A DNA stretch of 64,000 nucleotides, taken from NCBI RefSeq assembly GCF_947387555.1, contig NZ_CANDNZ010000004.1, positions 1 through 64,000 of the forward strand, read 5' to 3'. Source of the stretch: Thalassomonas sp. RHCl1 (lineage in GTDB: Bacteria; Pseudomonadota; Gammaproteobacteria; Enterobacterales; Alteromonadaceae). The translations under genes and the position numbers were made by a program. Positions 28,813 to 38,743 of the stretch are shown piece after piece (position 1 is the first letter of the stretch; each line of letters starts with the position of its first letter). Under the pieces are notes generated by a model. It was not told the DNA's origin and ran no database searches. It saw nothing but the letters and a program-made list of their open reading frames with translations.

Positions 28813-31533
28813 TTAGCGGACGGTTGTGGTTCGCCCGCGCCGCTTGCCGTTTTTACTGACACTGCGCACTTGTACCTCAGCCGTTTCTGCATTGCCTTGT
28901 GCATCATCTTCTACATAGCCAAGGGGAACCGGCCCGGTATATAACTGCCAGTTTTTTCCGGCAAGCTTATATTCTATGTCCAGCCCGGGGAAAGCGATAT
29001 TGGCCCATAAGTGCCCGCTTTCAATTTTCGCCCCTACCGTCGGCAAGCGGTAGCTGATATCCGAGTGTTCAAGTTTGGCAAACTCTTTTTGCCCTAAGGT
29101 ATTGGCAAAAAGCGCCCAGTCACTGTCCCGGTGTTTGCGGCTTTGTGCATCAAACACCTGTGTTTCCCGGCTGTATTTAAAGCCCTGGTAATTATAAGGC
29201 ACCGCCCAGTCCGGCAGATGCCAGGCACGCTCGGCCAGCGCCAGCAAACGCGGGAAAATTTTGTGCTCTGCCATATCGTCACTACGGGTATTTTCACTCC
29301 ACAGTTGTCCCTGCAGCCCTAAAAACTTACGTCCTTTTTCCAGCGGCATTGAGACTAACTTGCCCTGCCCGTCTTTGATATAAGTATCATCGCTGACAAA
29401 GGGATTTTCTTCCCGGTCAAACCAGAACTCGGCATGCACCGGCAGATTATCCGGCATAAACTGGAAGATTTTCTCGGTATTGGTGTGCCGTGATGCCCAG
29501 TAATAACCGTGCTCTTTCGGGTCGGCTTCATAGGGGAAATCAAAATACATCACATCCGGTGTGGAAATCACCACCTGCCAGTTGCGGTTGGCCAGTTCAT
29601 GGGCCTGCTTATGTCCTTCCCAGGGTAAGAGTCCCCAGGCATTAGCCTGCACAACACTTGGCATATTCTCCTTGCGGGTATGACTTAAGCCGTCGCTCCA
29701 GGCAGCGGTTTCAATATCTAAATCCGCTAAAATGCCTGCCACCCGCTCGATAAAGTAAGCACCGAGTTCATCGGTTTTGGTGATGCCTGAATTATTGTTG
29801 GCGATAAAAGCTTTACAGGCGGGAGATTCAGTCCAGGCACCGGCGGTTTCATCGGCGCCGATATGATAACGCCGGATCGGCTGCCCCGCCTGCTTATGCA
29901 TGGCCTGTACCTGGGTCATCACTTCTTTGACAAAGGCATAGGAAGACTCCAGGCAAACATTGATGGTATTGTCATGATAAAACTGCACCGATGAATACTT
30001 ACTGGTATCTTCAACTTCATGGAGCTGGAACTGACTGGCTTTATCAAATTCTTCCAGCGCCTGGTATTTGTTATACCTTGCGGTCATCGCCTTAATGGCC
30101 GCCCGCGAATGTCCCGGCATATCCAATGACGGGATCACCTGGATAAAACGCTCGCTCGCAGCACTTAAGATTTCCTGATAATCCGCCACCGAATAATAGC
30201 CGTTGACCCCGCTTTTCGGATCCGGCCCGGCCCCCAGCTGCGGGATCAGGCAATCCTGCTCTTGAGGGTCAAAACAGCGTTTACCGCCGATATCCGTTAA
30301 TTCCGGCAGGCCCGGGATTTCCAGACGCCAGCCTTCATCATCGCCCAGATGCAAATGCAATTTATTGAGCTTATAAGCCGCCATTTGATCTAACAGATCC
30401 AGAATAAAGGCTTTACTGTGAAAGTTGCGGGCAACATCCACCATCAGGCCGCGAAAGCCATAATGGGGTTCATCCTCTATGGTAAGTTGCGGCAGTTCAT
30501 TTGCTCCTAAGGTCAGCAAAGAAGCTAAAGATTGCAGGCCATTAAATACGCCGTTGGCATCAACGCCTGAGATATTAATGGCATCTGAGGTAATGTTCAG
30601 TGAATAGCTGCCGATGATTTTTGTTTCATCCGCCTTAACCTTGAGATTAAGGGGTACACCGCTGTTGTTAAAACTTATGCCTAAATTCTCCAAACGGTTG
30701 ATTGCCGCATTAAGCGATTTTTTATCCAGCGGGCCAAAGTCCGCTTTTACTCCCCGGCGGATATCAAGCAGACGCTGCTTACCTGTGGCCTTGTCTTTTG
30801 CATAACTGATGCTTTTCGGGGTGGGAATAATGACCTTGCTAACATCGCGGAGTGTTTCACCCAGGGCGAGGTTGCGCTGGTATAAGTCGCTGCTACTCAG
30901 CCACTTGGTGGCATCCTGCTTGTTTTTCTTAAACTGCTTATCCAGATCGTTAATAGGCTCTACAAAAGGCAATAGCTCCAAACCGGTTTCGGGATCTGTT
31001 GCAGGCCGGGTACTGGCAATAATGCGCGCCTGAAGCTGTTCGCTATAAACCATATAGTTGGGCAGCGCATCAGATTCAGACACCATCCAGAAGTTGGCGC
31101 GAAACAGCAAAGTTTTGCGCTCCCCTGCTTTAAAGCCGCTAAAACTGTCTTTTAGCGATATCCGGTGCAGGTCGCCGTTAAGGTGTTTTACGGCAAATTC
31201 TTCACTTTCAAAAGATTGCACCGGTGCTATCTGGCTGAAATAAATAAACCAGTTATTGACGCTAATCGCCTCTTTCGCGGTGAAACTCAGCTCCACTTCA
31301 AAACAATTACCATCGGACTGCTTCTTGTCACAGTGCTTGCTGGGGATATTGGTAACTAAACGGTATTTAACATCTAAATGTTCGGCTATCCGATCAAGAT
31401 CCGCCTGGGTCGGTTGCTGCAAAGAAGAGTTGGCTTTACTTGAAACAGCAGGCGTACTATCCGCCATACCTTGCTTGCTTTGACCACAGGCACTGAGCAC
31501 TAGCATTAAAAAGATTAACAGGAGCTTGTTCAT
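28813..31533 (-). CDS. Beta-N-acetylhexosaminidase, GH20 lipoprotein (chitobiase type)
   Basis: A 906-residue lipoprotein (lipobox LSAC, Cys near residue 16). An N-terminal carbohydrate-binding-like domain of chitobiases spans about 50-205. A GH20 N-domain (about 225-355) is followed by the GH20 TIM barrel (about 357-780), with HLGDDEGWRLEIPG, the catalytic Asp-Glu pair in HIGADETAGAW and the tryptophan-rich GLQGQLWSE. A C-terminal Fn3-like domain follows. It releases GlcNAc from chitooligosaccharides, probably at the outer membrane or periplasm. It lies directly downstream of the TonB receptor. Confidence 0.94.
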   Translation of the reverse strand: MNKLLLIFLMLVLSACGQSKQGMADSTPAVSSKANSSLQQPTQADLDRIAEHLDVKYRLVTNIPSKHCDKKQSDGNCFEVELSFTAKEAISVNNWFIYFSQIAPVQSFESEEFAVKHLNGDLHRISLKDSFSGFKAGERKTLLFRANFWMVSESDALPNYMVYSEQLQARIIASTRPATDPETGLELLPFVEPINDLDKQFKKNKQDATKWLSSSDLYQRNLALGETLRDVSKVIIPTPKSISYAKDKATGKQRLLDIRRGVKADFGPLDKKSLNAAINRLENLGISFNNSGVPLNLKVKADETKIIGSYSLNITSDAINISGVDANGVFNGLQSLASLLTLGANELPQLTIEDEPHYGFRGLMVDVARNFHSKAFILDLLDQMAAYKLNKLHLHLGDDEGWRLEIPGLPELTDIGGKRCFDPQEQDCLIPQLGAGPDPKSGVNGYYSVADYQEILSAASERFIQVIPSLDMPGHSRAAIKAMTARYNKYQALEEFDKASQFQLHEVEDTSKYSSVQFYHDNTINVCLESSYAFVKEVMTQVQAMHKQAGQPIRRYHIGADETAGAWTESPACKAFIANNNSGITKTDELGAYFIERVAGILADLDIETAAWSDGLSHTRKENMPSVVQANAWGLLPWEGHKQAHELANRNWQVVISTPDVMYFDFPYEADPKEHGYYWASRHTNTEKIFQFMPDNLPVHAEFWFDREENPFVSDDTYIKDGQGKLVSMPLEKGRKFLGLQGQLWSENTRSDDMAEHKIFPRLLALAERAWHLPDWAVPYNYQGFKYSRETQVFDAQSRKHRDSDWALFANTLGQKEFAKLEHSDISYRLPTVGAKIESGHLWANIAFPGLDIEYKLAGKNWQLYTGPVPLGYVEDDAQGNAETAEVQVRSVSKNGKRRGRTTTVR

Positions 31534-31601
31534 TGTTATTTTGTTCTCATTATTCTGGTCTTGCTTGCTTTTATTGCTGTGTCCTTATTGCTGGCTAAGG
31601 T

Positions 31602-31638
31602 AAAAAGGCCTTTTATAACAGCTATAAAAGGCCTTTTT
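31602..31638 (-). terminator. Strong hairpin between TonB receptor and GH20 genes
   Basis: A 16-bp perfect stem (AAAAAGGCCTTTTATA and its complement) around a 5-nt loop, with T-rich ends on both strands. It lies 88 nt after the receptor stop codon. It would end or attenuate receptor transcription before the hexosaminidase. Confidence 0.8.
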
Positions 31639-31725
31639 CCTGACAAAGCATCTTAGCAAACATCTCTAATTTACCCGGTATGGTTCAGCCGAACATAACC
31701 TTGATGTTATACCCGGCTGAGATCA

Positions 31726-34401
31726 TTAGAAGCTGATATTCGCTCCTAAAATCACCCGCGGACCATTTTGGTAACGGGACATCACACGGCTTTTATCGAC
31801 GTTATATTCAACCACTTCTTCATCAAGAATATTGACCCCTTCCAATACCAGGGTCAGGTTTTCATTAACGGTATAAGAGGTGCTGAAGTCCAGCTGACCA
31901 AAGTCATCGTTATAAATTTCAGAGCCGGAGCTTAAGCCCTTGTACCATTCGGTGCGGTAGTTGTACATCAAACGCGCCGAGAAGGCTTCATTCTCATAAT
32001 AAGTAGTGATATTGGCCATATGCTCGGAAGCACCTAAGACTAAACCTGAGCCCAATAAGTTATCATCACGCTTACCGTCATTGGTGGCATCGGTATAGGT
32101 ATAGTTGGTGGCAACACCAAAGCCGTTACCGAAGTCTTGCTGGTAAGTGATTTCAATCCCTGTTGTGGTACCGCCCGGACCGTTTTCAGGACGGGTGACT
32201 GTGGCTTCTACCCAGGTATCATCCTGCTGACGGTAGAAACTTTCGGTTGAAGTACCTGAGGTTTGATAGCTTTCAATGTCTTTATAGAAAACCGTCGCCG
32301 ACACTAAAGAGGCATCGTCAAAATAATATTCCCAGGCAACATCAAACTGGTTTGCCAACTGCGGATCTAAGTTCGGGTTACCGGCAGAGGCTGTCGGGTT
32401 GGCTACGGTTAAATCACCCGGTGCCGAGATAGGGGCAATGTCCGAGAAGTTAGGACGTGCCATTACCCGGGCAGCTGATAAACGCACGATTTGATCACCG
32501 GCCAGATCATAGGCGAAGTTAAAGCTGGGTAAAATCTCGGTATAGGTACGGCTTTGATTCTGCCAATCAAGACTAGACGGCATCAGGTCATCGTTGATAC
32601 CGGGATTTACCGTGGTCATCAAACCACCACTGTCGGAAGAGAAGGCATAAGCCGCTGCTTTTTGTTTGGTTCTTGCCACGCGAACACCGACATTACCGCG
32701 GTAACCGTCACCGGAGAAATCCCCCTGAACATAAAAAGCGGTTTTCGCTTCTTCAACTTCCCAGATCTCACCCAGCACATCATGTACCGCATAACTGGCA
32801 TCCGGACCTAAACCTAATTCCCGCATCATGGCCGAGCTGTGTTTTAATTGCTCGGTCACATTGCCAGACATCACATCCTCCGCAACACTTTGGGTGCCGT
32901 TGCTTAAGCCGCAATCGGCCAAAGTCGGACACTGGCTATTTAAAATCTGACTCATATAATTGGCGCTTTCGCCGTCTGTCGCCTGCCCCCAGTGCCAGCT
33001 ATAGGCTTCGCGGTCCTGGGTTCGTTTATGATCCCGGTATTTCACCCCGACTTTAACCGCGGTAAAGGCGCCGAATTCAACCGGTAATTCCAGATCCACC
33101 TGGGCATAAGACTCTTCATCTGTGGTGGGTTTATTACCGCCCCAGATCCAGCCACCGTTAAATTGCGAGCCGTCGGTGGGGTCAACCTGGGTATTGATCT
33201 CAGGTCTGCCGTTTAAGTCAAAATCATAGTTGGAAGCAGCGGTATATTCCCACGACGTTTCGTTATAGGTGCCGCCTTCTGCTTCCGTGGTACCTAGCTG
33301 GGCATTGATACTGTATTCATCGGCGTAGAAATTCATATCTAAATGAATAGAGTTGATATCGGTTTTCGATACCCGGTTGATATGGTTCCAGCGTACATCC
33401 CCTTCACCGCCGGTGACAGAGGCCGACATGATGCTGTCGCCGTCACGGGTAACATCGCTGATTTCATCGGCCGATTCATTGTTAAACATTAACAAATAGT
33501 TGGAGTTGTTATTATTGGAATTCATTTTCGAGTCAAGCACATTTAAGGTGACATCGAACTCATCACTGGGGGCAAATTGCAGGCTGGCAAAGATGGTATC
33601 GCGCTCACGCTCCTGCTTAAAAATAGGTGCAGCGACAACCCTGGGGTTCCAGTCGCCGTTTTCCTGCTGATTCCAGCCTAAGACTTCCAGACCTTCACGC
33701 TGAACAAAACGTTCGCTTTTTGAACCTGAGATCAAAATCCCGAAACGCTCGCTGTCATCTTTCCAGGAATATAACCCTTCAAAAATCGGATCGGTCTTTT
33801 CCGACACTTCGGAATATTGCTGCTGAACATTGAAATTCACCGTATGGGCGGCTAAATCCAGCGGCTTACGGGTTTTTAATACCACGGTACCGCCGATAGA
33901 GCCTTCGTCCAGGCTCGCTTCCGGCGATTTATACACTTCCAGGTTGCTGACCAGGGAAGACGGCAATAAGGTAAAGTTAAAACTCCGGCTTGGATTATCC
34001 AGGATAAACCAATCGGCGGTGCCGACATATTGGCCGTTTAACAGGGTCCGGTTTTTCGTGGGATCAGAAGCACGCACGGTGATTTTTTCACCTTCGCCAA
34101 ATTCACGTGATACCCCGATACCGGTGACGCGGGACAAGGATTCGGCGACGTTTTTGTCCGGGAATTTGCCTATGTCTTCGGCGGAAATGGAATCAACAAT
34201 GGAATTGGAGAAACGCTTATTATTGATATCCTGCTTGATGCTGCCACGAATACCGCGTACTTCAATGATTTCGGTATTGTCGCTCTTTGCAGCCGGTGCC
34301 GTGACCTTGTCGGCGGCCAGCGCACCCGGCGCCGCCATACCCGAGAGGATCATGGTGATACTGGTGGCAAGCACCTTCTTATTAAATGTTTTTGATGACA
34401 T
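31726..34401 (-). CDS. TonB-dependent receptor (chitooligosaccharide/GlcNAc locus)
   Basis: About 891 residues. The signal peptide is followed by a TonB-box-like TEIIEVRGIRGS near residue 45, then a plug domain (about 60-180) with DIGKFPDKNVAESLSRVTGI, then a long beta-barrel ending in the aromatic residue Phe. It most resembles the sugar-type TonB receptors of Alteromonadales. Its place between GH20 and pgi, with a NagR operator at 34573, suggests uptake of chitin oligomers. I chose the ATG at 34401, which has AAGGGAA upstream; a GTG at 34419 is the alternative. Confidence 0.9.
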   Translation of the reverse strand: MSSKTFNKKVLATSITMILSGMAAPGALAADKVTAPAAKSDNTEIIEVRGIRGSIKQDINNKRFSNSIVDSISAEDIGKFPDKNVAESLSRVTGIGVSREFGEGEKITVRASDPTKNRTLLNGQYVGTADWFILDNPSRSFNFTLLPSSLVSNLEVYKSPEASLDEGSIGGTVVLKTRKPLDLAAHTVNFNVQQQYSEVSEKTDPIFEGLYSWKDDSERFGILISGSKSERFVQREGLEVLGWNQQENGDWNPRVVAAPIFKQERERDTIFASLQFAPSDEFDVTLNVLDSKMNSNNNNSNYLLMFNNESADEISDVTRDGDSIMSASVTGGEGDVRWNHINRVSKTDINSIHLDMNFYADEYSINAQLGTTEAEGGTYNETSWEYTAASNYDFDLNGRPEINTQVDPTDGSQFNGGWIWGGNKPTTDEESYAQVDLELPVEFGAFTAVKVGVKYRDHKRTQDREAYSWHWGQATDGESANYMSQILNSQCPTLADCGLSNGTQSVAEDVMSGNVTEQLKHSSAMMRELGLGPDASYAVHDVLGEIWEVEEAKTAFYVQGDFSGDGYRGNVGVRVARTKQKAAAYAFSSDSGGLMTTVNPGINDDLMPSSLDWQNQSRTYTEILPSFNFAYDLAGDQIVRLSAARVMARPNFSDIAPISAPGDLTVANPTASAGNPNLDPQLANQFDVAWEYYFDDASLVSATVFYKDIESYQTSGTSTESFYRQQDDTWVEATVTRPENGPGGTTTGIEITYQQDFGNGFGVATNYTYTDATNDGKRDDNLLGSGLVLGASEHMANITTYYENEAFSARLMYNYRTEWYKGLSSGSEIYNDDFGQLDFSTSYTVNENLTLVLEGVNILDEEVVEYNVDKSRVMSRYQNGPRVILGANISF

Positions 34402-34572
34402 AGACTTTCCCTTACGCACGTTATATTAATGTTATAAGTTTTTGTTGTATTTCTGTCTTACGATAAAAGTTTTACCGTAAGCACTTCACTTTTCAGCTTT
34501 GCTGCTTGGCTCCATTCCTTAGCCCTTACCGCCCAACTAAAGCACTTATGACTCCCTTTTGGACCCGCTTAC

Positions 34573-34586
34573 TGACAGCGCTGTCA
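34573..34586. promoter_or_regulatory. NagR operator upstream of the TonB receptor
   Basis: Perfect 14-bp palindrome TGACAGCGCTGTCA, 172 nt before the receptor start codon, within the 350-bp gap between pgi and the receptor. The rest of this gap (34430-34751) holds no gene I can support. Confidence 0.85.
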
Positions 34587-34751
34587 TAAATCATACTATT
34601 ACCTTACACACAAATTTATCTTTTGACCAGATAAAAGGCGGCATTAACAGCAAATCAAAGATAGCGCAGCTGTAAATATATCTGTTTACCCGATGTAAAC
34701 ATTTTATGATGGCGGGAGAGTCAGGCCCGCCAAATCTGTCGGTCCGGCGCT

Positions 34752-36407
34752 TTAAGCGGCGCCGGCCCCGGAAACTTTTTGATAATAATGGAGCAGGTTT
34801 TCGGTGGAACAATCATGCTCTACCCGACTTTCCCCCGCCTGTAATTCCTGCTGAATTTTAGCCGCCAGCCCTTTGCCTAACTCCACCCCCCATTGATCAA
34901 AAGAGCAGATCTGTAAAATAATCCCCTGCACAAAAATCTTATGCTCATAGGCCGCTATCAACATGCCCAAGGTCGCCGGATCTATGCGCTTAAGCAAAAT
35001 AGTATTGGTAGGACGGTTACCCTTGTGCACCTTATGGGGCGCCACCGCATCGATATACGGCGCCTCCCTGCCCTTGGCTTTAAGGTCGGCGCGAATTTCT
35101 TCTTCGTTAACCCCGGTCATCAAGGCCTGGGTCTGGGCGAAGAAATTGGCCATCAGGGTTTCATGGTGACCTTTCACCGGCGTGACACTGGTGACCGAGC
35201 CGATAAAGTCGGCGGGCACGACATTATTACTTTGATGCAAATACTGATAAAAAGCGTGCTGACCATTGATGCCCAGCTGCCCCCAGATGGAAGGCACAGT
35301 GGCATAATCAAGCTCATCGCCGTGCCAGGACACCGACTTGCCGTTACTTTCCATTTCCGCCTGCTGCAAATAGGTACTGAGCATATGCAGGGTTTGATCA
35401 TAAGGTAAAATCGCCTGGGACTTGGCCCCTAAAAAGGTGGTATTCCACACGCTGAGCAACGCCATGATCACCGGCATATTTTGCTCCAGCGGCGCCTGGA
35501 CAAAATGCCGGTCCATATTATCTGCACCATCAAGCAGTGCTTTAAATTTATCGAAGCCTAAGTCCAGGGCAACGGGCAGCCCTATCGCGGACCAGAGAGA
35601 AAAGCGTCCGCCGACCCAGTCCCAGATATCGAAAATATTTTCCCGGGCGATACCAAATTTCACGGCATTTTCTTTGTTGGCAGTCACGGCAACAAAGTGT
35701 TTCGCCACCGCGCTTTCATCAAAGGAGGCAGAGATCAGCCAGTTGAGCGCAGTATGGGCATTAAGCAAGGTTTCCGTGGTAGTAAAGGTTTTCGAGGAAA
35801 CAATGAACAATACCTTTTGCGGATCCAGCGGCCTTAAAATCTCCACTATCTGCGCGCCGTCAACGTTAGAGACATAATGCATATTCACGCTGTTATCACT
35901 GTAATGTTTAAGCGCTTCGGTGACCATTTGCGGACCAAGGTTAGAGCCGCCTACCCCGATATTAACAATATCCGTGATGCGCTTACCGCTATAACCGAGC
36001 CAATGTCCCTGGCGTACCTGATTAACAAAAGCTTCCATTTTCACCAGCTGGGTCTGCACCTGGGCGGTGACATTTTCACCGTCTACCATGAGTGGCTGCT
36101 CACTGCGGCGCCTTAAGGCGGTATGCAGCACAGCGCGGTTTTCCGTCTGGTTGATTTTATCGCCGCGCAGCATTTTTTCACGCCAGGCAGCGACATCGGT
36201 TTCCCGGGCCAGGGCAAAGAGCACCGACATGGTTTCATCGTCGATAAGGTTCTTCGAATAATCCAGTAACAAACCCGGCAGCTCCAGTGAAAACTTGTTA
36301 AAACGTTCACTGTCACCGGCAAATAAATCATTCATATGCTGGTGTTTCTTTTCCCCAGCCAAACGGGTCAGTTTTTGCCAGCTCGGCAGTGATGGTCTTG
36401 CCTGCAT
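34752..36407 (-). CDS. pgi: Glucose-6-phosphate isomerase
   Basis: A 551-residue enzyme with two SIS-type subdomains. Conserved signatures include VNIGVGGSNLGPQMV, the FIVSSKTFTTTETL sugar-phosphate site, IWDWVGGRFSLWSAIGLP and the C-terminal SFDQWGVELGKGLA. It interconverts glucose-6-P and fructose-6-P, the end product of GlcNAc breakdown. The NagR site before it explains why it sits in this locus. Confidence 0.97.
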   Translation of the reverse strand: MQARPSLPSWQKLTRLAGEKKHQHMNDLFAGDSERFNKFSLELPGLLLDYSKNLIDDETMSVLFALARETDVAAWREKMLRGDKINQTENRAVLHTALRRRSEQPLMVDGENVTAQVQTQLVKMEAFVNQVRQGHWLGYSGKRITDIVNIGVGGSNLGPQMVTEALKHYSDNSVNMHYVSNVDGAQIVEILRPLDPQKVLFIVSSKTFTTTETLLNAHTALNWLISASFDESAVAKHFVAVTANKENAVKFGIARENIFDIWDWVGGRFSLWSAIGLPVALDLGFDKFKALLDGADNMDRHFVQAPLEQNMPVIMALLSVWNTTFLGAKSQAILPYDQTLHMLSTYLQQAEMESNGKSVSWHGDELDYATVPSIWGQLGINGQHAFYQYLHQSNNVVPADFIGSVTSVTPVKGHHETLMANFFAQTQALMTGVNEEEIRADLKAKGREAPYIDAVAPHKVHKGNRPTNTILLKRIDPATLGMLIAAYEHKIFVQGIILQICSFDQWGVELGKGLAAKIQQELQAGESRVEHDCSTENLLHYYQKVSGAGAA

Positions 36408-36459
36408 AATGCTCTCAGATACGGATAAAAGTTAATGATAAATTTACCTTAAGCAAAAA

Positions 36460-36473
36460 TGACAGCGCTGTCA
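36460..36473. promoter_or_regulatory. NagR operator overlapping the pgi promoter
   Basis: Perfect TGACAGCGCTGTCA, 53 nt before the pgi start. On the minus strand the left half also forms a consensus -35 box, TTGACA, followed 17 bp later by TAAGGT as a weak -10. Bound NagR would therefore block the -35 region directly. Confidence 0.83.
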
Positions 36474-36637
36474 ACACTGTTTATGATAATTACTGATCCC
36501 GGCTTTTGGCAGAGTAAAATCAAAAATAACCCGCTAAATTATGCCCGTTTACCAATTAGTGATTGCCGCACACCGCCAGAAGCAATACCCTAAGGGCTAG
36601 AAACGTAAGAAGAATAAGTTAAGGTGTTAAGTCCTAG

Positions 36638-37666
36638 ATGAAAGCTACCATAAATGATGTTGCCAAACATGCGGGAGTATCGATCAAAACCGTTTCCCGG
36701 GTGATGAATAACGAACCTTCGGTGCGCCAGTCCACCAGGGAAAAGGTTCAGGCAACCGTTGCCGAGCTTAATTACCAGCCGAATCTGGCCGCCCGTAATC
36801 TGGCGGGCACTAAGTCCTACTCCATCGCCTATGTTTACGATAATCCCAATGCCTATTATGTCATTGACATGCAAAACGGTATTTTATCCGCCTGCCGCAG
36901 GCAAGGCTTTGAATTGCTGATCCACCCCTGTGATGCGAAAAAAGAGAACATCACCGAAGAAGTGATCGCTATGGTGAAACAATCCCGGGTGGCGGGGTTG
37001 GTGCTGACACCGCCGTTTTCCGAAATGCCGGAATTTGTTGAGCGCATCAGCGAACTGGATGTCAAACTGGTGCGTATTATGTCCGGCGATCTGGCGCCGG
37101 ACCAACTCAGCCCCTGCATTATGGTCAATGACCACGATGCCGCCGTGAGTATTACCGAACACCTGATAGAGTTAGGCCACAAAGAAATTGCCTTTATTGC
37201 CGGTGACGCCGGCCATAAATCCACGGTTGAGCGCCTTAACGGTTATAAAAAAGCCCTGAGCGACCATCAGATGGCCATCAACGAAGACTTGATTATCCAT
37301 GGCGAATATTCTTTTGAATCCGGAGTCGAAGGGGCGAAAACGCTGATGCAGGGAGAAGTTAAACCCACGGCAATATTCTCCTGTAACGATGAAATCGCTG
37401 CCGGAGCACTTTTTTCCGCCCGGCTGATGGGGCTGGACATTCCCAGAGAACTTTCCATTGCCGGTTTCGAAAACAGCCCGTTCTCGCGGCAAACCTGGCC
37501 TAAGCTTACCACGGCGCACCAGCCCAATGAGCAGATCGCCGAAAATGCCGCCAATTTGCTGATTGCCCAAACCCGGAACCAGGGGGAAGCCAACCCGGTA
37601 GGACAATATACGCCGCAGCTCTTGGTAAGGGACTCCACCTCAAGCCCGGCGGGTACCGGCACCTGA
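36638..37666 (+). CDS. nagR: LacI-family regulator NagR
   Basis: A 342-residue LacI/GalR-family regulator. The N-terminal helix-turn-helix (INDVAKHAGVSIKTVSRVMNN, residues 4-24) is followed by the hinge helix (NLAARNLAG) and a periplasmic-binding-like effector domain (about 60-335). Four matching palindromes lie nearby, in front of nagK, the TonB receptor, pgi and the PEP-CTERM gene, so it is very probably their repressor. No copy of the site lies before nagR itself. Confidence 0.9.
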   Translation: MKATINDVAKHAGVSIKTVSRVMNNEPSVRQSTREKVQATVAELNYQPNLAARNLAGTKSYSIAYVYDNPNAYYVIDMQNGILSACRRQGFELLIHPCDAKKENITEEVIAMVKQSRVAGLVLTPPFSEMPEFVERISELDVKLVRIMSGDLAPDQLSPCIMVNDHDAAVSITEHLIELGHKEIAFIAGDAGHKSTVERLNGYKKALSDHQMAINEDLIIHGEYSFESGVEGAKTLMQGEVKPTAIFSCNDEIAAGALFSARLMGLDIPRELSIAGFENSPFSRQTWPKLTTAHQPNEQIAENAANLLIAQTRNQGEANPVGQYTPQLLVRDSTSSPAGTGT

Positions 37667-37731
37667 GACAAAAATAAAACAGCGTCGGGGGAAATAAGTG
37701 AAGTCTGCTATTTTGCGCTAGGCTTAAAGGT

Positions 37732-38568
37732 ATGTGTTTGAATAAAAGCTGGATAGACATGCCTTTTCCTCTTCCTGTTTTGTTATTGCTTTTATTCATC
37801 TTTCCCCTCAATGCCGCCCCATTTATCGTAAATGCCAACGAAGAAATCGGCGAAACCTTAGGCACAGAGCATGTTAAGCATTTTATCCGGCAATTATATG
37901 CCCCGCTGGGCATAAAACCTTCCATCGTCTTTCTGCCTAATTTGCGGGGCTTAAACATGGCCAATCAGGGCCAGGTAGATGCTGAATTTTCCCGCTACGA
38001 ACCCATAGCCAAGGCTTACCCTAACCTGGTGAAAATTACCGAACCTCTGCTGGCGGTCAATGCCGGTTTGTTTTGTCTGTTACCGGCTCACTGCAACCTG
38101 GAATCGGATAACCTCTATATCAGGACCAAACGTTCAATCACCATAGGGAACTTCTGCCGTAACCATCATTTGTCGTGTCAGGTGGTAAAACATGACAACA
38201 TAGCTTTTAACATCATGAATAAAAGGGGCAAGGGTATCTATCTTTCAGAATACCAGGTAGCCATAAATGCATTATGCCAATCAGGCATTCAACACATTTA
38301 TTACCGCCATGTTCCCTCCCTGAGCCAGTTCAGTTACCACTGGATACATCACAAACATAAACATTTGTTAAGCCAGCTGACCCTGTCGATGATAAACATT
38401 AAAAAAAGCGGGCTGCTAAAAGAGCTACTGAAGAAAATCTCAGGGAAAAATAATCCCTGCGCTGTTAAAATCATCACTTTACCGCCGTTAAAAGCAGCCG
38501 CAACTCCTGCTCTTTCCTCCTCAAGACCCCCCCCTGAAAACCAGCATTCCCCGCTGTCGAAGAAATAA
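37732..38568 (+). CDS. Secreted protein resembling a type-3 solute-binding domain
   Basis: A 278-residue protein with an N-terminal signal peptide (VLLLLLFIFPLNAAPF, cleavage near residue 28). The body (about 30-245) looks like a diverged periplasmic binding domain of the kind found alone in Alteromonadales genomes. A Pro/Ser-rich tail follows. It has no transporter partner. It begins 65 nt after nagR and might be co-transcribed. Function is unknown. Confidence 0.65.
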   Translation: MCLNKSWIDMPFPLPVLLLLLFIFPLNAAPFIVNANEEIGETLGTEHVKHFIRQLYAPLGIKPSIVFLPNLRGLNMANQGQVDAEFSRYEPIAKAYPNLVKITEPLLAVNAGLFCLLPAHCNLESDNLYIRTKRSITIGNFCRNHHLSCQVVKHDNIAFNIMNKRGKGIYLSEYQVAINALCQSGIQHIYYRHVPSLSQFSYHWIHHKHKHLLSQLTLSMINIKKSGLLKELLKKISGKNNPCAVKIITLPPLKAAATPALSSSRPPPENQHSPLSKK

Positions 38569-38668
38569 AGCATAAGGATCAACGACGTAAAACCTCAGTG
38601 TAAATGCAGGTGTAAATCAGGTGTGACATTTGTTCTTTTTGGGTTAACCCTTCATAAAAACTTAATCA

Positions 38669-38682
38669 CGACAGCGCTGTCA
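38669..38682. promoter_or_regulatory. NagR operator before the choice-of-anchor A gene
   Basis: CGACAGCGCTGTCA, matching the other NagR sites except for the first base. It lies 62 nt before the start codon at 38744. A -10-like TATTAT lies downstream, with a weak -35 TGTCAA inside the palindrome, so binding would repress. Confidence 0.78.
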
Positions 38683-38743
38683 AATATGCTTTTTAACTGC
38701 TATTATAACCGCCGTTCTAACCCCCACTACTAAAGGAGCAACA

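Noticed and set aside
28581-28859. Plus-strand open frame of 92 codons
   Set aside because: It covers the NagR operator, a terminator and the end of the hexosaminidase gene; no ribosome site and no match.
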